From NCBI GenBank assembly GCA_963576725.1, contig OY755242.1:25409869-25473868 (forward strand): a stretch of DNA of 64,000 nt. The letters are read 5' to 3'. Below are positions 1 through 10,570 of this stretch, piece by piece (the first letter of the stretch is position 1; every line of letters begins with the position of its first letter). The translations under genes and the position numbers were made by a program. This DNA comes from Azorinus chamasolen. Lineage: Eukaryota; Mollusca; Bivalvia; Cardiida; Solecurtidae. Under the pieces are notes generated by a model. It saw nothing but the letters and a program-made list of their open reading frames with translations, was not told the origin of the DNA and did no database searches.

Positions 1-720
1 TATCATAATTTATTCACATAGGGAGCTATGAAAGTAAATTGTAGCTTAATTCAGGTCGAAATAATGCAGACAGTTCTTAGGAGCTCAATAGCTAACGTTT
101 GTCCTGTATTAAGCTACCACCAGTGATATATACCCTTGAATGGTCGTGTACGCGATATTTTACAATGCATCAAACCTTTTCTAAAGCGACCACTAATACA
201 ATATTGTGGGTGCTTTATGGTGCTACAGTGGGACTTTCACAGCTGGATATTAATAGTCAATTATCAAGTCTGCCTTATGCAGTAGAGTTATTGATAAAAT
301 ATTTACAGGTAAATGCAATGATAGTTTGTGTTGTTTATCTTTGATTTCTTTACATAATATTATGTTTGTTTCTGCAGTTATTTTATGTGAGTGAAAAAAT
401 GTATTTAGTATAATTATTGTCATTTATTGTAATAATTCTGATTATGCGAGTCATGTAATATGGTCTTTATTATTTGGATTTAATTGAAATGTAGGTGATT
501 GATAAAGACTTTTCTCCTTGCTATTAACTATTTATTTGAATTTGATTTTGAAAACAAATAATGATTTAAGTTAATCAAAATTATTGTCAATTAATAATTA
601 ATGTTACTCACAAAATGAGTAACTCTTCTCAATTTCATTTGTTGAAAAAACTAATGACCCGTTTATTTGACTGATTATCAGATATTCACACCTAGAGCTA
701 GACTTATTTCTAAACACCTA
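1..720. other. AT-rich intergenic stretch with a decayed palindromic MITE
   Basis: No convincing gene. At about 40-120 there is a decayed copy of the palindromic CAGT-type MITE core: a 'TTAATTCAGG' arm, a central 'AGGAGCTC'-like turn and a 'CCTGTATTAAGCTACCACC' arm. The rest is AT-rich sequence in which I see nothing. Confidence 0.4.
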
Positions 721-1125
721 TTAACCCTTTCCCTGTTTGCTTTGACAAAAACTGATATGTGTCTACTATGTGTGATAATGCGTAAAACACGTTATTTCCA
801 TAAAGAGACGTTTTAGCTTTGATCAAAACTGTAAAATCAAATCTATATCGTGTCAAACGCAAATAGAACAGACCCTGATCAGACAGCTTCTATAGGAGCC
901 GTCTGATGTGGGTCTACTCTTATTTTTAATGCGTAAAATCACATTATTTCTACAAAGAGAAGTTTTTGCCTTGACAAAGAACTGTAGAATCAGATCTATA
1001 TCATGTCATTTGAAGCAAACAGAGCAGACCCTGATCAGACGGCTTCTATAAGAGTCGTCTGGTCTGGGTCTACTCTGTTTGCCAATGCGTAAAAATAGGA
1101 TTATATGAGGGGATTTTAGGCTTAA
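721..1125. mobile_element. TTAA-D MITE copies (compound, decayed)
   Basis: Begins TTAACCCTTTCCCTG, the terminal sequence of family TTAA-D. It contains two successive copies of the family's central hairpin region ('GATCAGAC' arms around 'GGCTTCTATA' turns, flanked by 'AGAGCAGACC' and 'GGGTCTACTC'). The right terminus is degenerate ('GAGGGGATTTTAGG'). It looks like two overlapping or nested non-autonomous elements. The TTAA flank and CCC-starting end are typical of piggyBac-like elements. That assignment is inferred from the ends only. Confidence 0.55.
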
Positions 1126-2232
1126 AAGATAGTTTAGTTGTAATTTCACACAAAAACTGGCATTATGTACTGCCTAGCACTTTATTTGTCTACTTCCATC
1201 TTCCATCACTTTATTTACCTGGCTCAAGGTATAATTGCACATCTTTATCTCATATGGTCGGTGACCATGACTGTACACTGCAGGAGCACTCCAGGGAATC
1301 AATCAACACAGCTGGACACTGTGTATATAGGGGGTCACTTATATAAGGAGCTTTGAAATGCCTTTAAAGGTGTGTTGCAACAGGACGAACAGTATAAAAA
1401 AAACTCCCATGGGAACATATTTCTGTAGTACCTTCGTCCCGCATTTATGATGTCATTTGCATTTCAAGATTCCCATGTTTCGGAAGATGAACGACGAATA
1501 TAATTATAATATTTTATTATTGTAATATTCTATTACAAATGCGGTGAAATAATGCATTGATATGTAGCATTTTAATTAAATTCCCCTTTGTTATTTTACT
1601 TTTGTAATAAAACCGAGCCAGACGGATACCTAATGTTCCAAGATAGGCGATGATTCATTTAAAGCAAATACGTCGTACATGGTCTAAATTTGTTTGTGTC
1701 CATGCAGTGGATGTTTCAAAACTTAATAGAAATGTTCTATTAAACAAAATGACAACACAGCTTTTATTTGATAGGGTCAATATTTGTTGAACAGCGGGCG
1801 AAGGTTTTATGGGAATGATTCTGATTGGAAAACGACCATTTTAATGCATTAGACATGGACACGGTTACTGTTTTACGTAGGATCCCATATGGGAACGAGG
1901 TATGTGACACCATAGGCAATTGGTACGCAAACATTGTAATCGGTTATTACGTACAAAAATGCATTATTCATATATACAGGATTGTTTTCGCTAGAACAAC
2001 CAAATCAAATATGTATATAGGAGTCTGTAAAAGCAAGTGGTTGCTGAATACACGACAGAGTAATACAGAATACTCCTATAGCTGTCTGTCTGCCATTTGT
2101 CCTGCTTTCAGCTACCCCTTTTATAAAATCCAGTATTAAATAATATTTGAGCTCTTGAAGTTTCTGAATGAAAGGAGTTACAATATTGATGTTCTTTTGT
2201 GTTATTTCATTAACACAAGTATATAATAAATG
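1126..2232. other. Intergenic sequence, no gene seen
   Basis: Short ORFs only, with no recognisable domain. Around 1370-1450 there is a strongly decayed copy of the palindromic MITE core ('CAACAGGACGAACAG' against 'CTTCGTCCCGCATT'). Nothing else supportable. Confidence 0.35.
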
Positions 2233-2330
2233 GATATGAAGGGTTGTGTCACATTCGTGTTTGTTTGTCCGTGGTAAGCGCACGAGCCGCGGAGACAAAC
2301 AATCACTCATGTGATACAACCCTTCATATC
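2233..2330. repeat. 98-bp inverted repeat (hairpin)
   Basis: The left arm 'GATATGAAGGGTTGTGTCAC' at 2233 is matched by its reverse complement ending at 2330, with one mismatch in about 21. A GC-rich centre with 'CCGTGG' and 'CCGCGG' lies between. It looks like a small palindromic element or cruciform-forming sequence. It abuts the left edge of the segmental duplication that starts near 2340. Confidence 0.7.
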
Positions 2331-2756
2331 GTCACTTTGTGTAATATTCCCTACAACACACAATTTATATGTATCCACCAAAATGGTTTATCACAGGGGT
2401 AGTTTTCCGTATCTGTTCAAATTAACACTCTTCATAAGAATAATTCAACAATACCAACAACATGCTTTATTGTTTTATTGAATATACATGTATGCGTTTA
2501 TTGTAGACACTATCATACAAACCTTTGGTCAGCTGCGGACGGATGCGTGATTACGCTATTCAATCAGTTTAGATCCCGGTGAGACAAATGAGAACACGGC
2601 GTCTCATCAGGATCCACATTGATGGACACTATGATTGCAGTTACGAAAACAAACTGATTGAAGTTGATCTGCAAAAAGAAAGACTAGACATGACATGAGG
2701 AGTTTTAGTATCAAACGACACTTGATCAATTATGATACATTTGAAACATACAACAC

Positions 2757-2818
2757 TTAACCCTTCTCTTGCTGAATTTTAAAATACATTTCTCCTTCTT
2801 TACCCATGCCCTGTTGTA

Positions 2819-2854
<36 letters not shown>

Positions 2855-3024
2855 CTGTCTACACGTATTTTGCTGTGCAATCACTGCTGTGGAGTGCACT
2901 GGTTGCACAATCAACTTGTAAATAGTGCAGATCCTGATAAGACAGCTCCTGCAGGAGCTGTCACATCTGGGTCTTCACTATTTACAGGTAGGTATACCGA
3001 CGTGAATAGCAAGCGAAGGGTTAA
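2757..3024 (+). mobile_element. TTAA-C MITE (piggyBac-like), copy 1
   Basis: Bounded by TTAA on both sides with inverted ends 'CCCTTCTCTTGCTGAATTTT' and 'AGCAAGCGAAGGG'. The interior has a long near-perfect central hairpin ('GACAGCTCCTGCAGGAGCTGTC') and a (TA)n tract. The homologous position in duplication copy 2 (about 15224) has one TTAA and no insert, which is direct evidence for insertion at TTAA. Other copies lie at 8605-8854, 17653-17902 and 27634-27877. No transposase is encoded. Confidence 0.85.
2822..2851. repeat. (TA)n microsatellite
   Basis: About 30 bp of pure TA inside TTAA-C copy 1. The corresponding site in the other copies is a short 'ATTACATATATCTTC', so the tract expanded within this copy. 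Confidence 0.9.
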
Positions 3025-3142
3025 TAAGAATTGTACACTGTCATTATGGATTCGTGTCGTTGACTAGTCCTGGAATCATCTATATGTTAACTCTTTTGAC
3101 AATACTTTTGACAACAATGATATATTACGGCACTGACAAAGG

Positions 3143-3382
3143 AATTAACATTTTACTCCATAAATACTACACTTTGACAAACAGAGTAGACCAAGGTCAG
3201 GCGACCCCTGTAGGAGCCGCCTGATCAGGATCTGTTCTGTTTCCTTATGATATGATATAAATATGATTCTACAGCTTCCACTAATGCCAAACGTTCCTGT
3301 TCTTGTATAATTATATAAAAAGTAACCTAATTGATATTTATTATATCATTCTTTCTTACATGAATATCCATGGAGTAATGAT
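3143..3382 (+). mobile_element. TTAA-D MITE downstream of locus A
   Basis: A family member with 'CCATAAATAC', then a core hairpin ('AACAGAGTAGACC' ... 'GGAGCCGCCTGATCAGGATC'), then 'TTACATGAATATCCATGGAG'. It lies just past the 3' end of prohormone locus A. The same element lies in the same relative position beside locus B (15597-15843), so it predates the duplication. The single TTAA at 3145-3148 is the empty site for the extra element at 15333-15600. Confidence 0.65.
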
Positions 3383-3531
3383 ATGTATATATTGTACATA
3401 GTACAGATCAATTTCCTGTTATACTTCAACACTTGTCCCGCTGTACAATATAGTGTCTGCTTACAAACTGACCTGATGCAACCTAACTCAATTCCGATTC
3501 GGTTGAACATATCAGGTGAGCGTCAAACAGC

Positions 3532-3537
3532 TTTATT
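3532..3537 (-). promoter_or_regulatory. Candidate polyadenylation signal for locus A
   Basis: AATAAA on the minus strand, about 95 nt after the locus A stop codon. A second AATAAA overlaps the stop itself (3628-3633). Either could serve. There is no transcript evidence. Confidence 0.35.
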
Positions 3538-3628
3538 CTGCGCCTCTTTATGTTCAACATTGTTTGCAGCCAGGCGTTGCGCAGAATGGTATAATGGACA
3601 CACATGTGCTGGTTGGCTCCTTTCGCGT

Positions 3629-4135
3629 TTATTTACGTCTGCGACCAGGGCCATAAGAACCGAAAATGTCCCTGTTCACTGTAGTATCAAGAGCAATGTT
3701 GTTGGCAATGTTGTTCCTAGAACCGTATCCCATGTCAATCTGAAAATCAGATATTTTCTTCTGTTTGGCAGATCTCCTATTTCGCAGCCAACATCCTGAA
3801 AAGTTGCACTCCTTCTCCAGTAAGATACGCTGACTTTTCGGGTAAATCGTTTTTGTCAATGTCGAAGGAGAAATAATGTGCTGTCCGTTGTCGATTATTG
3901 CATTCCGATTGTGCGTGTCGCTAAATTCTTCCGAGTCACCAGTGAGAACGCGTTTTAGATTTGCTTCTGCACTGTTAATGAATGTTGAAACCTTTTCATG
4001 GAAGTCCTGAAACGTTGATAGTGCTGTTTCAATGTCTCTCTCTGGTGCTGTGAGTGCCCCTAACATTATACCAGCCTTCGTAGCAATTGCTCTACTGCAG
4101 AGTAAAGCGAAAGAGAGGATTTTCAAGATGTTCAT
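3629..4135 (-). CDS. Calcitonin/DH31-like neuropeptide precursor, single peptide (locus A)
   Basis: A complete 168-residue ORF from ATG (A at -3) to TAA, with an in-frame stop 12 nt upstream of the ATG, so this start is preferred. Residues 1-19 form a plausible signal peptide (MNILKILSFALLCSRAIAT). Dibasic sites are KR61-62, RR120-121, KK126-127 and terminal RRRK165-168. The C-terminal peptide runs from about residue 128 to Pro163 and contains DMGYGSR near its start and IFGSYGP at its end. It is followed by Gly164 as amide donor. Two cysteines (110 and 115, CNFSGCW) sit just before the RR site. The Pro-amide end, length and D-x-G-x-S-R-like block point to the calcitonin/DH31 superfamily. The exact orthology is inferred. 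A secreted precursor in neurons or endocrine cells would be expected. No intron is visible. It is paralogous to loci B and C. Confidence 0.75.
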   Translation of the reverse strand: MNILKILSFALLCSRAIATKAGIMLGALTAPERDIETALSTFQDFHEKVSTFINSAEANLKRVLTGDSEEFSDTHNRNAIIDNGQHIISPSTLTKTIYPKSQRILLEKECNFSGCWLRNRRSAKQKKISDFQIDMGYGSRNNIANNIALDTTVNRDIFGSYGPGRRRK

Positions 4136-4188
4136 ATTTACTAGTTAAACAGGAACATAGTAAATGTTATGCCTTGACATAGTTTCTC

Positions 4189-4197
4189 ATATATATA
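4189..4197 (-). promoter_or_regulatory. TATA box candidate of locus A
   Basis: Minus-strand 'GCTATATATATGAG' lies about 55 nt upstream of the ATG, consistent with a TSS about 25-30 nt before translation starts. Locus C has a TATA-like motif at the same distance from its ATG. In pseudogene B the same position reads 'CCATATATGAG', a weaker match. Confidence 0.5.
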
Positions 4198-4369
4198 GCA
4201 TTGCTTATGCCTCTTGACATGTGACTAGATGATAATTGGTTCATCGTCAGCAACACTCAAACATAGGAACGGTACTAGCAACGCAGGAAAATGTCTAGCG
4301 ACTAGCAAAACAGGGGATTATACTAGCAACACTTGGTAGATGCAGTAAAAAACATCTAATGCGACGACC

Positions 4370-4460
4370 CAAAAGACGTTATGCAGGACGAAAATACATT
4401 TGTAATGCCACAATATCTTAGAAGAGCTATCCGTAGTACTGTCGTCCTGCATTTGGCAGC
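4370..4460. mobile_element. Decayed palindromic CAGT-type MITE core
   Basis: 'TATGCAGGACGAAAATAC' and 'TCGTCCTGCATTTGGCAGCC' form diverged arms of the family core. It is preceded by 'CATCTAATGCGACGACCC', which matches the terminal part of the copy at 56374-56578. The homologous sequence is present in duplication copy 2 (16965-17100), so the insertion is old. Confidence 0.5.
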
Positions 4461-4690
4461 CACTTACTTATAAATAGGCATATGCTCATTCATTTGGTGG
4501 TCACATTAGATGGGTTCTCCTGTACTCTCTATAACAATCATTAAGCAGTAAACACTACATAGGATAGACGTGCTATCGGCAATTTGATAAGTGTTTTTAT
4601 TTCCAAATGAAGTTTTATTCTGATCCCGCTCTTGAAATTAATGTCTTCTCAAACTTGAACCTGATGCAATTTTGACTACTTCAATTCCAA

Positions 4691-4901
4691 GGGCCCATGC
4701 TTATAAAACGTTTTAGTTGAGTCTGAGTTCTTTCTCAAGCTTTTGATTGATCAGATTTGAGTTCTCAAGCTTTTGATTTTGATTGGTCAGATTTGAGTTC
4801 TCAAGCTTTTGATTGGTCATATTTGAGCCAAAGGCTGACATCTGACCAATCAAAAACGTGAGAACGAACTCAGACTCAACTAAAGATTTTATAAGCATGG
4901 A
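4691..4901. mobile_element. Palindromic element with GGGCCCATG-type ends, present only in copy 1
   Basis: The inverted ends are 'CATGCTTATAAAACG...AGTTGAGTCTGAGTTC' and 'GAACTCAGACTCAACT...TTTTATAAGCATG'. The left arm contains three to four direct repeats of 'TCTCAAGCTTTTGATTGG'. The homologous stretch of duplication copy 2 (about 17290) lacks it: 'CTACTTCCATTTCGACACAG'. A related short copy lies at 19428-19545. Confidence 0.75.
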
Positions 4902-4939
4902 GACAGGTTTTGAGAAACCATTGTTTGTGTGTCAAACTG

Positions 4940-5015
4940 ACTGGATCATGATGAGTCGCTGAGTTACTCAGTGTCTAATCTGCATCGGATCCAATATACT
5001 GGCTAATGCAAGACA
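4940..5015. mobile_element. TTAA-E MITE, left part (split by the retroelement)
   Basis: Hairpin sequence with 'GGATCATGATGAGTCGCTG' and 'CATCGGATCCAATATACTGG'. It matches the intact element at 17312-17423 in duplication copy 2. Its right end resumes at 8080-8104 ('GCCGATAGACTGTTAAGGG'), so the retroelement at 5016-8079 interrupts it. Confidence 0.65.
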
Positions 5016-8000
5016 AAAGGTACAAAAATGAGTCATGCAAGAAACGCCACATACAGAACAAACAGTCGCCAGAACAGGAACACAAGGAAACAGCAAATGT
5101 ACATAACTATAAAAACATCAAGAGACGCACAAAGACAAAACAAACATACAATAGGGGGAAGATGGTACCACCTTGGAACGGTCAGTGACAAAGTCACTGG
5201 GGGGGGGGTTAAACCGGTCTATGGGCGCCCAACCTCACACTTATTCCATCCCCACCCTAAAAACAAACCGTGTAAATAAACTTATCTCCTCTCCGACTAA
5301 TCTACAACAACTGCGATGGCAAATACAGTGGTAAAGTGCATGTATAACGAGAACATTTAAGCGAAAAACTGTATCCACCTATCGCTAGTGTACTCAATGA
5401 TTGAGCTGCAAACATAGTAACTGTAGAAAAGTAATAAAGGGTACGACAAAAACGAAATAGTACAGATATCTGACGTCCTCCTTCGTTTCTGGATTTAAGA
5501 GGTCGCCTTCATAGAGTACTAAACCTTTCTTGTCGGCGTACATGCAAATGAGGCCAGCGTGATTGCCAACTGTAAAAGGGTTGACAACCAAACATGCAGT
5601 ATGTTGTAGTACTATAGGATCATATCCCCTTTTTAATGTTTTTTTAACATATTTGATGAACAAAGTGAGAAAATGGGTATGTCCAATAACTTTATGAAGT
5701 TTGTAAATCACATCACCATAAAGTTCAGGATGTGAAATACCGTGTCGCAGACGTGCCTTGAGATTACATTGCTACTTGCCAATAAGTGAGAGATTTCGAT
5801 GGTAATTTAGAGAAAGCTATTCTTAGTTTATGGTATCTATATCCATGCTTAATCAGCTTTTCAGTTAAAATGAGATTTCGGCTGTTAAAAATCGTCAATA
5901 GATGAACAAGCTCTACCAAAACGAATACGTTGTATATATAAACCCCCTAAGATGGGGCACGGGGAACATCCCCGTCAAGATGAGAAAAATTTACAATATT
6001 AAAATCAAAATCAACTCTTTTGTCATATATTTTAGAAGAAATAATTCCATTATCAATTTTAAGGTCTAGATCAAGAAAAGCTGCATAATTGTCGGACGGG
6101 TTAGCTTTATTCAATTTAAGTTCTTCAGGATAAATTGTAGGAATCAGAGTATCAAGGAAAGGGTTATCTTAGTTAAACATATCATCCAAATATCGTGAAG
6201 TTTCATTGAAGGTTTTTATAACATCTTCTTGTGATTGTGGATTCAAACGTAACATGAAATCTCTCTCATAGCAGTACAAAAACATATCTGCGACAAGTGG
6301 TGCACAATTCGTACCCATAGGAATACCAATTACCTGACGGTATATAACATTCCCATAACGTACAAATATGTTATCCAAAAGAACGGTTAGTGATTCGCAA
6401 ACTTCTGAGAAAGTCTAATTGGTGTAATATTTCATTTGCTCGTCAGTAAAGAAGGCGTTTGCAGCATTACATGCCAGAAATGATGTTTTTTCCCGGGCAA
6501 ATATTTTCTGGATTAAGTTAGTGAGTTTATCTTTAATTAAAATATGAGGAAGAGTTGTGTATAAAGTAGAAAAATCGTACGTGCTTACAGTGGATGTAAG
6601 ATAGCTTTTGTTCCTAAGTTTGAATAAGACTTCTGAGGAGTTCTTAATAGACCAGAAGATATTTATTCCATATTTTCATAAGTCTTATCATAGCAGAATT
6701 GTACATGTTATATTACCGTCGTTAAACTAGAAGTCAAAAGTATAGACAATTTGGTAGTTTTACAGGAGCTAGAATTTGCAATGAAACGCGCTATATATGG
6801 TTTTGTATGTAGTTTTGGTAACCAATACATTGTAGGAAGCTGATTGTGTGTAATTTTAATGCCGATTCCAAGTTGTTCACACTTTTTGACATGGTCTGAA
6901 ATGATGGTCTTTTCGTCAGTAGTTACTTAAATGTATGACATGGTATTAATATTTACCTGCTTAAAGACATCGATATAATGTAATCGTCAAATAATAATCA
7001 CATTATTCAATGCCTTATCAGCAGGAACAAAAACGTATTTTAAATGGAAATGCTGTATACCCTTTTTAAGATGTCTAAAATAAATTCTAGGTTTAGGTGG
7101 AAGAAGGTGTTTGTTAGAGCTATAAAAAGAGATGCGTTTGTCAATTATATCAAAAAATAGTTTTTTTTTCCAATTAGAAAGAGCATTAGACTCAACATGT
7201 TCTCTTCGACACCATTTAATACTAATATTTTGTAAAGCCTCCGCAATCTGAACTCGACAAGAGTTAAAATCTATCAAGGATGGTATTCTATATTTCGGAC
7301 CTTTATTCAAAAGAGATCGTAGACGTTTATCTTTAATTATCTCAAAATTACCAGTAATCACATGACCAGGCGGAGAATAGCAAATTTCTGAGGTGGCGCA
7401 ATCTCAATTATCAGAAATATTATCATTAATATTAAGGTCCGCCACAATTTTATTATAGTTGAAAAATGTATTTCTGATTTTGGTATATTTGTAGCAGATA
7501 ATAGGTGGTTCTGTATTTTTAAAGTATTTATGAATAGTGTCAATTACATTTTGTCTCTAAAAATACTTTGGAGGTGAATAAAATCAATACCTTTATTAAT
7601 AAAAGGAATTTTCAAGAAGAATCTGTGGTGTTCAGATAATTTGTCAATGTGCGGTCTGAGAACATGTAGAGTAAAGCTTTGTATCAAACTAGCCGTTCCT
7701 ATGAGAGGATCTGATCTAAAAATGATTTTTATCGGCTTGCTCGTCAATTTCTTTTAATGAAGATATAGATAAGGAGGAAAGTCTAGAAAGCATGGCATGT
7801 TTACCAGAAGTTAGACGTAAAGTATGTAGACCAAGAACAGTCATTTTCAAACGAGATTTTCGTTTAATATTACCATTGAAAAAATATCTATATCAGGATC
7901 TTTAGAAATATTTCCAGTCTGGTAAATATTATCATTCAAGTCTAAAGTAAAAGGTGTTTTCAATTTGTTAATCCAATTTAATTCAGATATAAATCTAGCT

Positions 8001-8079
8001 TTCGATTTTAAGCTACTTGTAGCATCCTTATCATATAGTATATGTACTACAATTTGTACTGAAACATCTTTAAAATAAT
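5016..8079 (-). mobile_element. Decayed Penelope-like (or related) reverse-transcriptase element
   Basis: An insertion of about 3.06 kb whose limits come from the uninterrupted homologue at 17391-17423. On the minus strand it carries a broken RT ORF (about 5394-7750) followed by a non-coding tail (5016-5390). The same tail occurs twice at 62884-64000 in head-to-tail arrangement with 5' truncation, a habit typical of Penelope-like elements. The class is inferred from RT motifs and tandem structure. I see no GIY-YIG endonuclease. The element is not functional because several stops and frame changes interrupt it. Confidence 0.65.
5394..7750 (-). pseudogene. Broken reverse transcriptase of the 5016-8079 element
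   Basis: Read on the minus strand from 7750 downwards. An N-terminal region has '...FFNYNKIVADLNI' and then a TGA at 7403-7405 before 'CYSPPGHVITGNF'. The next segment (7361-6987) has 'KGPKYRIPS' and ends 'VPADKALNN'. The RT palm block at 6378-6169 contains GIPMGTNCAPLVAD and the catalytic YLDD (DD at 6181-6186), with a TAA three codons after it. The C-terminal piece (5711-5394) contains 'RGYDPIVLQHTACLVVNPF'. These motifs match RT proteins common in molluscs and cnidarians. The ORF is split by at least two stops plus frame changes, so it is dead. Confidence 0.75.
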
Positions 8080-8604
8080 GGCCGATAGACTGTTAAGGGT
8101 TAAAAGTCTGAACCTGCCAGGTAGCTCAAGATCAATCTGGATAATGCCTCTTTCTCTGTATCACGGTATGTATTTGGATTTATACCCAATTGTTTTTTTG
8201 ATATTTCCTTTCAAAATTTAGTAAACCCATGGCTACACATACGTGAACCAATGTACGAAAATTGTTGCCTCAGTGCAAAATAACACATAACTCATACCGT
8301 ACACTGTAGACCCAGGTTTACTACAGAGTGGTAATATTGGCCAAAGAGACATGCTATAACTTAGTAAAAATTGTTGACTCCAAATTGTAGATAATGTTAC
8401 CAACCTGGGTCTTGAGTAATTGCACTCAGTATTAGGTCACTTTTTCCCACTATGGCATACATATAACACAAATATCTAAATTACATAAGTCCAACATTAG
8501 CAAACAATACCCCCACCAAAAAGGTACAGTAGGCGAGTACTTGAAATAGGTAAATATTTTCCTGCGGTATAATTGACTAGTACATGCACGCCTATGTTCA
8601 TTCT
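8080..8604. other. Right end of duplication copy 1, then intergenic
   Basis: 8080-8240 continues the homology with 17399-17560 (for example 'GTATTTGGATTTATACCCAATTG' against 'GTATTTGGATTTATAATCCAATTG', differing slightly). From about 8240 to 8604 I see no gene or repeat I can name. Confidence 0.5.
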
Positions 8605-8854
8605 TTAACCGTTTCCTTGCTATTCATGTCAATATACCTACCTGTAAATAGTGAATACCTAGATGAGACAGCTCCTGCAGGAGCTGTCTCATCAGGGTCT
8701 GCACAACTTACAAGTTGTATGTGCATCCAGTGCACTCCACAGCAGTGATTGCACAGCGAAATACTTGTACACAGTGAAGATATATATATATATACACCAG
8801 GGCATGGGTAGAGAAGGAGAAATGTATTTTAATATTCAGCAAGCGAAGGTTTAA
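8605..8854 (-). mobile_element. TTAA-C MITE, copy 2 (reverse orientation)
   Basis: About 250 bp between TTAA motifs. The central perfect hairpin is 'GACAGCTCCTGCAGGAGCTGTC'. The other arm ends 'TTCAGCAAGCGAAGG'. It is inverted relative to the other three copies. ORFs on both strands here are by-products of the repeat. Confidence 0.85.
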
Positions 8855-9265
8855 ATGCATTACAAATAAACATAAGCGAGGTTTTACGCATATCGTTAAA
8901 CAGGATAGAAGAAATATAGGGAGCAATATTGTTTAGTACTTTTAATTAACAGATACGATCATGGGGAAACATGACTATATAATTACATAGCAGAAACGGG
9001 GATGTTTGAACGAGCCATGATGCAAAATATCCGTGTACGACACTAGTAATACACATTCTGTCACAGATCAATGTTATTCACTTGCTGAAATACACTGGCG
9101 TAGAAATCATTATCAAATAAAAGGCTGTTTAGAAGTAAAATTAACTCATGATAAATCACAAGGCTTCTAGCACCGTAGGAAATTCACCATTAACTTCGTT
9201 GATTACTTCACATAACTACTGCTAAACAGGCATACAAACTCCCATGTTTACAGCAAAGAAACAAA

Positions 9266-9342
9266 GCGCCAGGTCTGGGATTTGAACCCCCAATCCATAC
9301 AATGTAAAGCATGTGCCCTACCGAACAAACTATTACCGTGAC
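9266..9342 (-). mobile_element. tRNA-like SINE head
   Basis: On the minus strand a pol III A-box-like 'TTCGGTAGGGCACATGC' is followed by a B-box 'GGGGGTTCAAATCCC', about 40 nt apart. The sequence does not fold as a complete, conventional tRNA with matched acceptor ends, so a tRNA-derived SINE fragment is more likely than a tRNA gene. No body or tail repeat was recognised. Confidence 0.45.
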
Positions 9343-10114
9343 TCGTACCATCGATGTACCATCGATAAAGGGCTACATTTCGAACTAGACAACCGATTAT
9401 TCAAGACAACATCGTAATAAATAAATATAGTTATATATTTGCAGTACTTGTTTTCGGACCTTGACTCCAATCTAGAACCTGCATATATACTAGCCGTATA
9501 TAAAACCTTCAGTAACATGTGCATGAGGTACACAAGTATATAATCATAGTTTAAAAGATCATCAACATGCTTGTGTACAATGAGTCCGCGCTAATCCAGA
9601 CAACAAAGCAAAATGCTGTTATAGTATTTTAAGATTTGACACATAAATACTAACCGAACGACATGTAGAAGCTCCTATAGGAGATTTCTGTATGACATTC
9701 ACCATGCATGAAGTAACAGCCTAAACATTTCTTTCTTTTTTTTTTCTTTTTTTTTTGCTAAAAGTTCAGATAAGTGAGGCTCTTCTGTACACTAATTGTA
9801 TCAGCTGCGTTTTGTTTTGTTATTCCTACTTCGAATTAATAAACAACATGCTTGCATTAATTAACACATCCAATGTGTAACACACCCACATTGGGTGTAC
9901 ACGTTTGTCAATCCTATGAGCTTTATCAGTATGTCTATTATAAATCCGAAATCATTCAGACACGACACTCAAGAACTAGGTGTTTTATATATATCCAAAC
10001 TGTTTTTCAATCTGGTGCGGAAAGAAATTACGATTTTGCTGCAAACGTTTACGTATAGTAAGGAATGTAGCATTGCGCCAAACACATGAGCCGTTGTAAT
10101 AACTTGTCCTAAGC
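9343..10114. other. Intergenic, no gene seen
   Basis: AT-rich. A short remnant of the palindromic MITE core lies at about 9665-9700 ('GAAGCTCCTATAGGAG'), followed by a T-rich run at 9729-9756. No supportable coding region. Confidence 0.35.
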
Positions 10115-10252
10115 GGCTCTTTATATTTATGAGCGCATTCGAGTACCAAGATAAAATACATGTCATTTTGTAGGATTTTTATAACATTTCCAAATATATA
10201 AAAATCATGTTGGTACTCAATTGCGCTCATACTTAAATTTAGGAATAAAGAG
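10115..10252. repeat. Inverted repeat, about 135 bp
   Basis: The arms are 'GCGGCTCTTTATATTTATGA' + 'GCGCATTCGAGTACCAA' and 'TTGGTACTCAATTGCGCTCA' + 'AATAAAGAGTC'. Spacing and arm quality suggest a small non-autonomous DNA element. The ends are not resolved. Confidence 0.5.
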
Positions 10253-10494
10253 TCAAAATTCGTGAAAACCGTTCGTTTTTGCCTGGATTAGGGTACTTTG
10301 AAAGTCACATAAATTTATAACTATTATGGATAGAATCGAATAAATTGTATTTTTAGTTAGTTTTAAGGTTGGTGTGAATGAAAATAAACAAAAAATGTGC
10401 TTTTCAGTACTTTTCAATTTCTTCAATTTTTGGGCAAATATATAGGGTTAGTGAACCATGCCCAAATTTATTGAACAAAGGCGTCTAAAAGCAG

Positions 10495-10570
10495 ATGGTT
10501 GCTTAATGCAGGGTATAATTAATGCTGAACGCTCCAATTGGAGCGTTCCGCATTACATCTAACTTGAATT
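10495..10570. mobile_element. Palindromic MITE core fragment
   Basis: 'TTGCTTAATGCAGGGTATAA' then the perfect palindrome 'GAACGCTCCAATTGGAGCGTTC', then 'GCATTACATCTAACTTGAATTAAGC'. This is the central hairpin of the CAGT-type family without recognisable outer ends. Confidence 0.6.

Larger units (their letters stand above)
2340..8240. repeat. Segmental duplication, copy 1 (carries peptide locus A)
   Basis: This block aligns collinearly with about 14450-17560. Shared anchors, in order, are: a decayed MITE right end (2380-2520 against 14460-14590), a TTAA-E hairpin (about 2540-2690 against 14600-14780), 'GAAACATACAACACTTAA' against 'TAAACATACACCACTTAA', the downstream TTAA-D element, the prohormone ORF, its promoter region, and a flank resuming at about 8080 against 17399. 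Copy 1 is longer because of insertions at 2757-3024, 4691-4901 and 5016-8079. The homology was read by eye and the end points are approximate. Confidence 0.75.

Noticed and set aside
1825..2319. Two overlapping 104-residue ORFs on opposite strands
   Set aside because: No domain, and the minus-strand one runs through the inverted repeat at 2233-2330. Unlikely to be genes.
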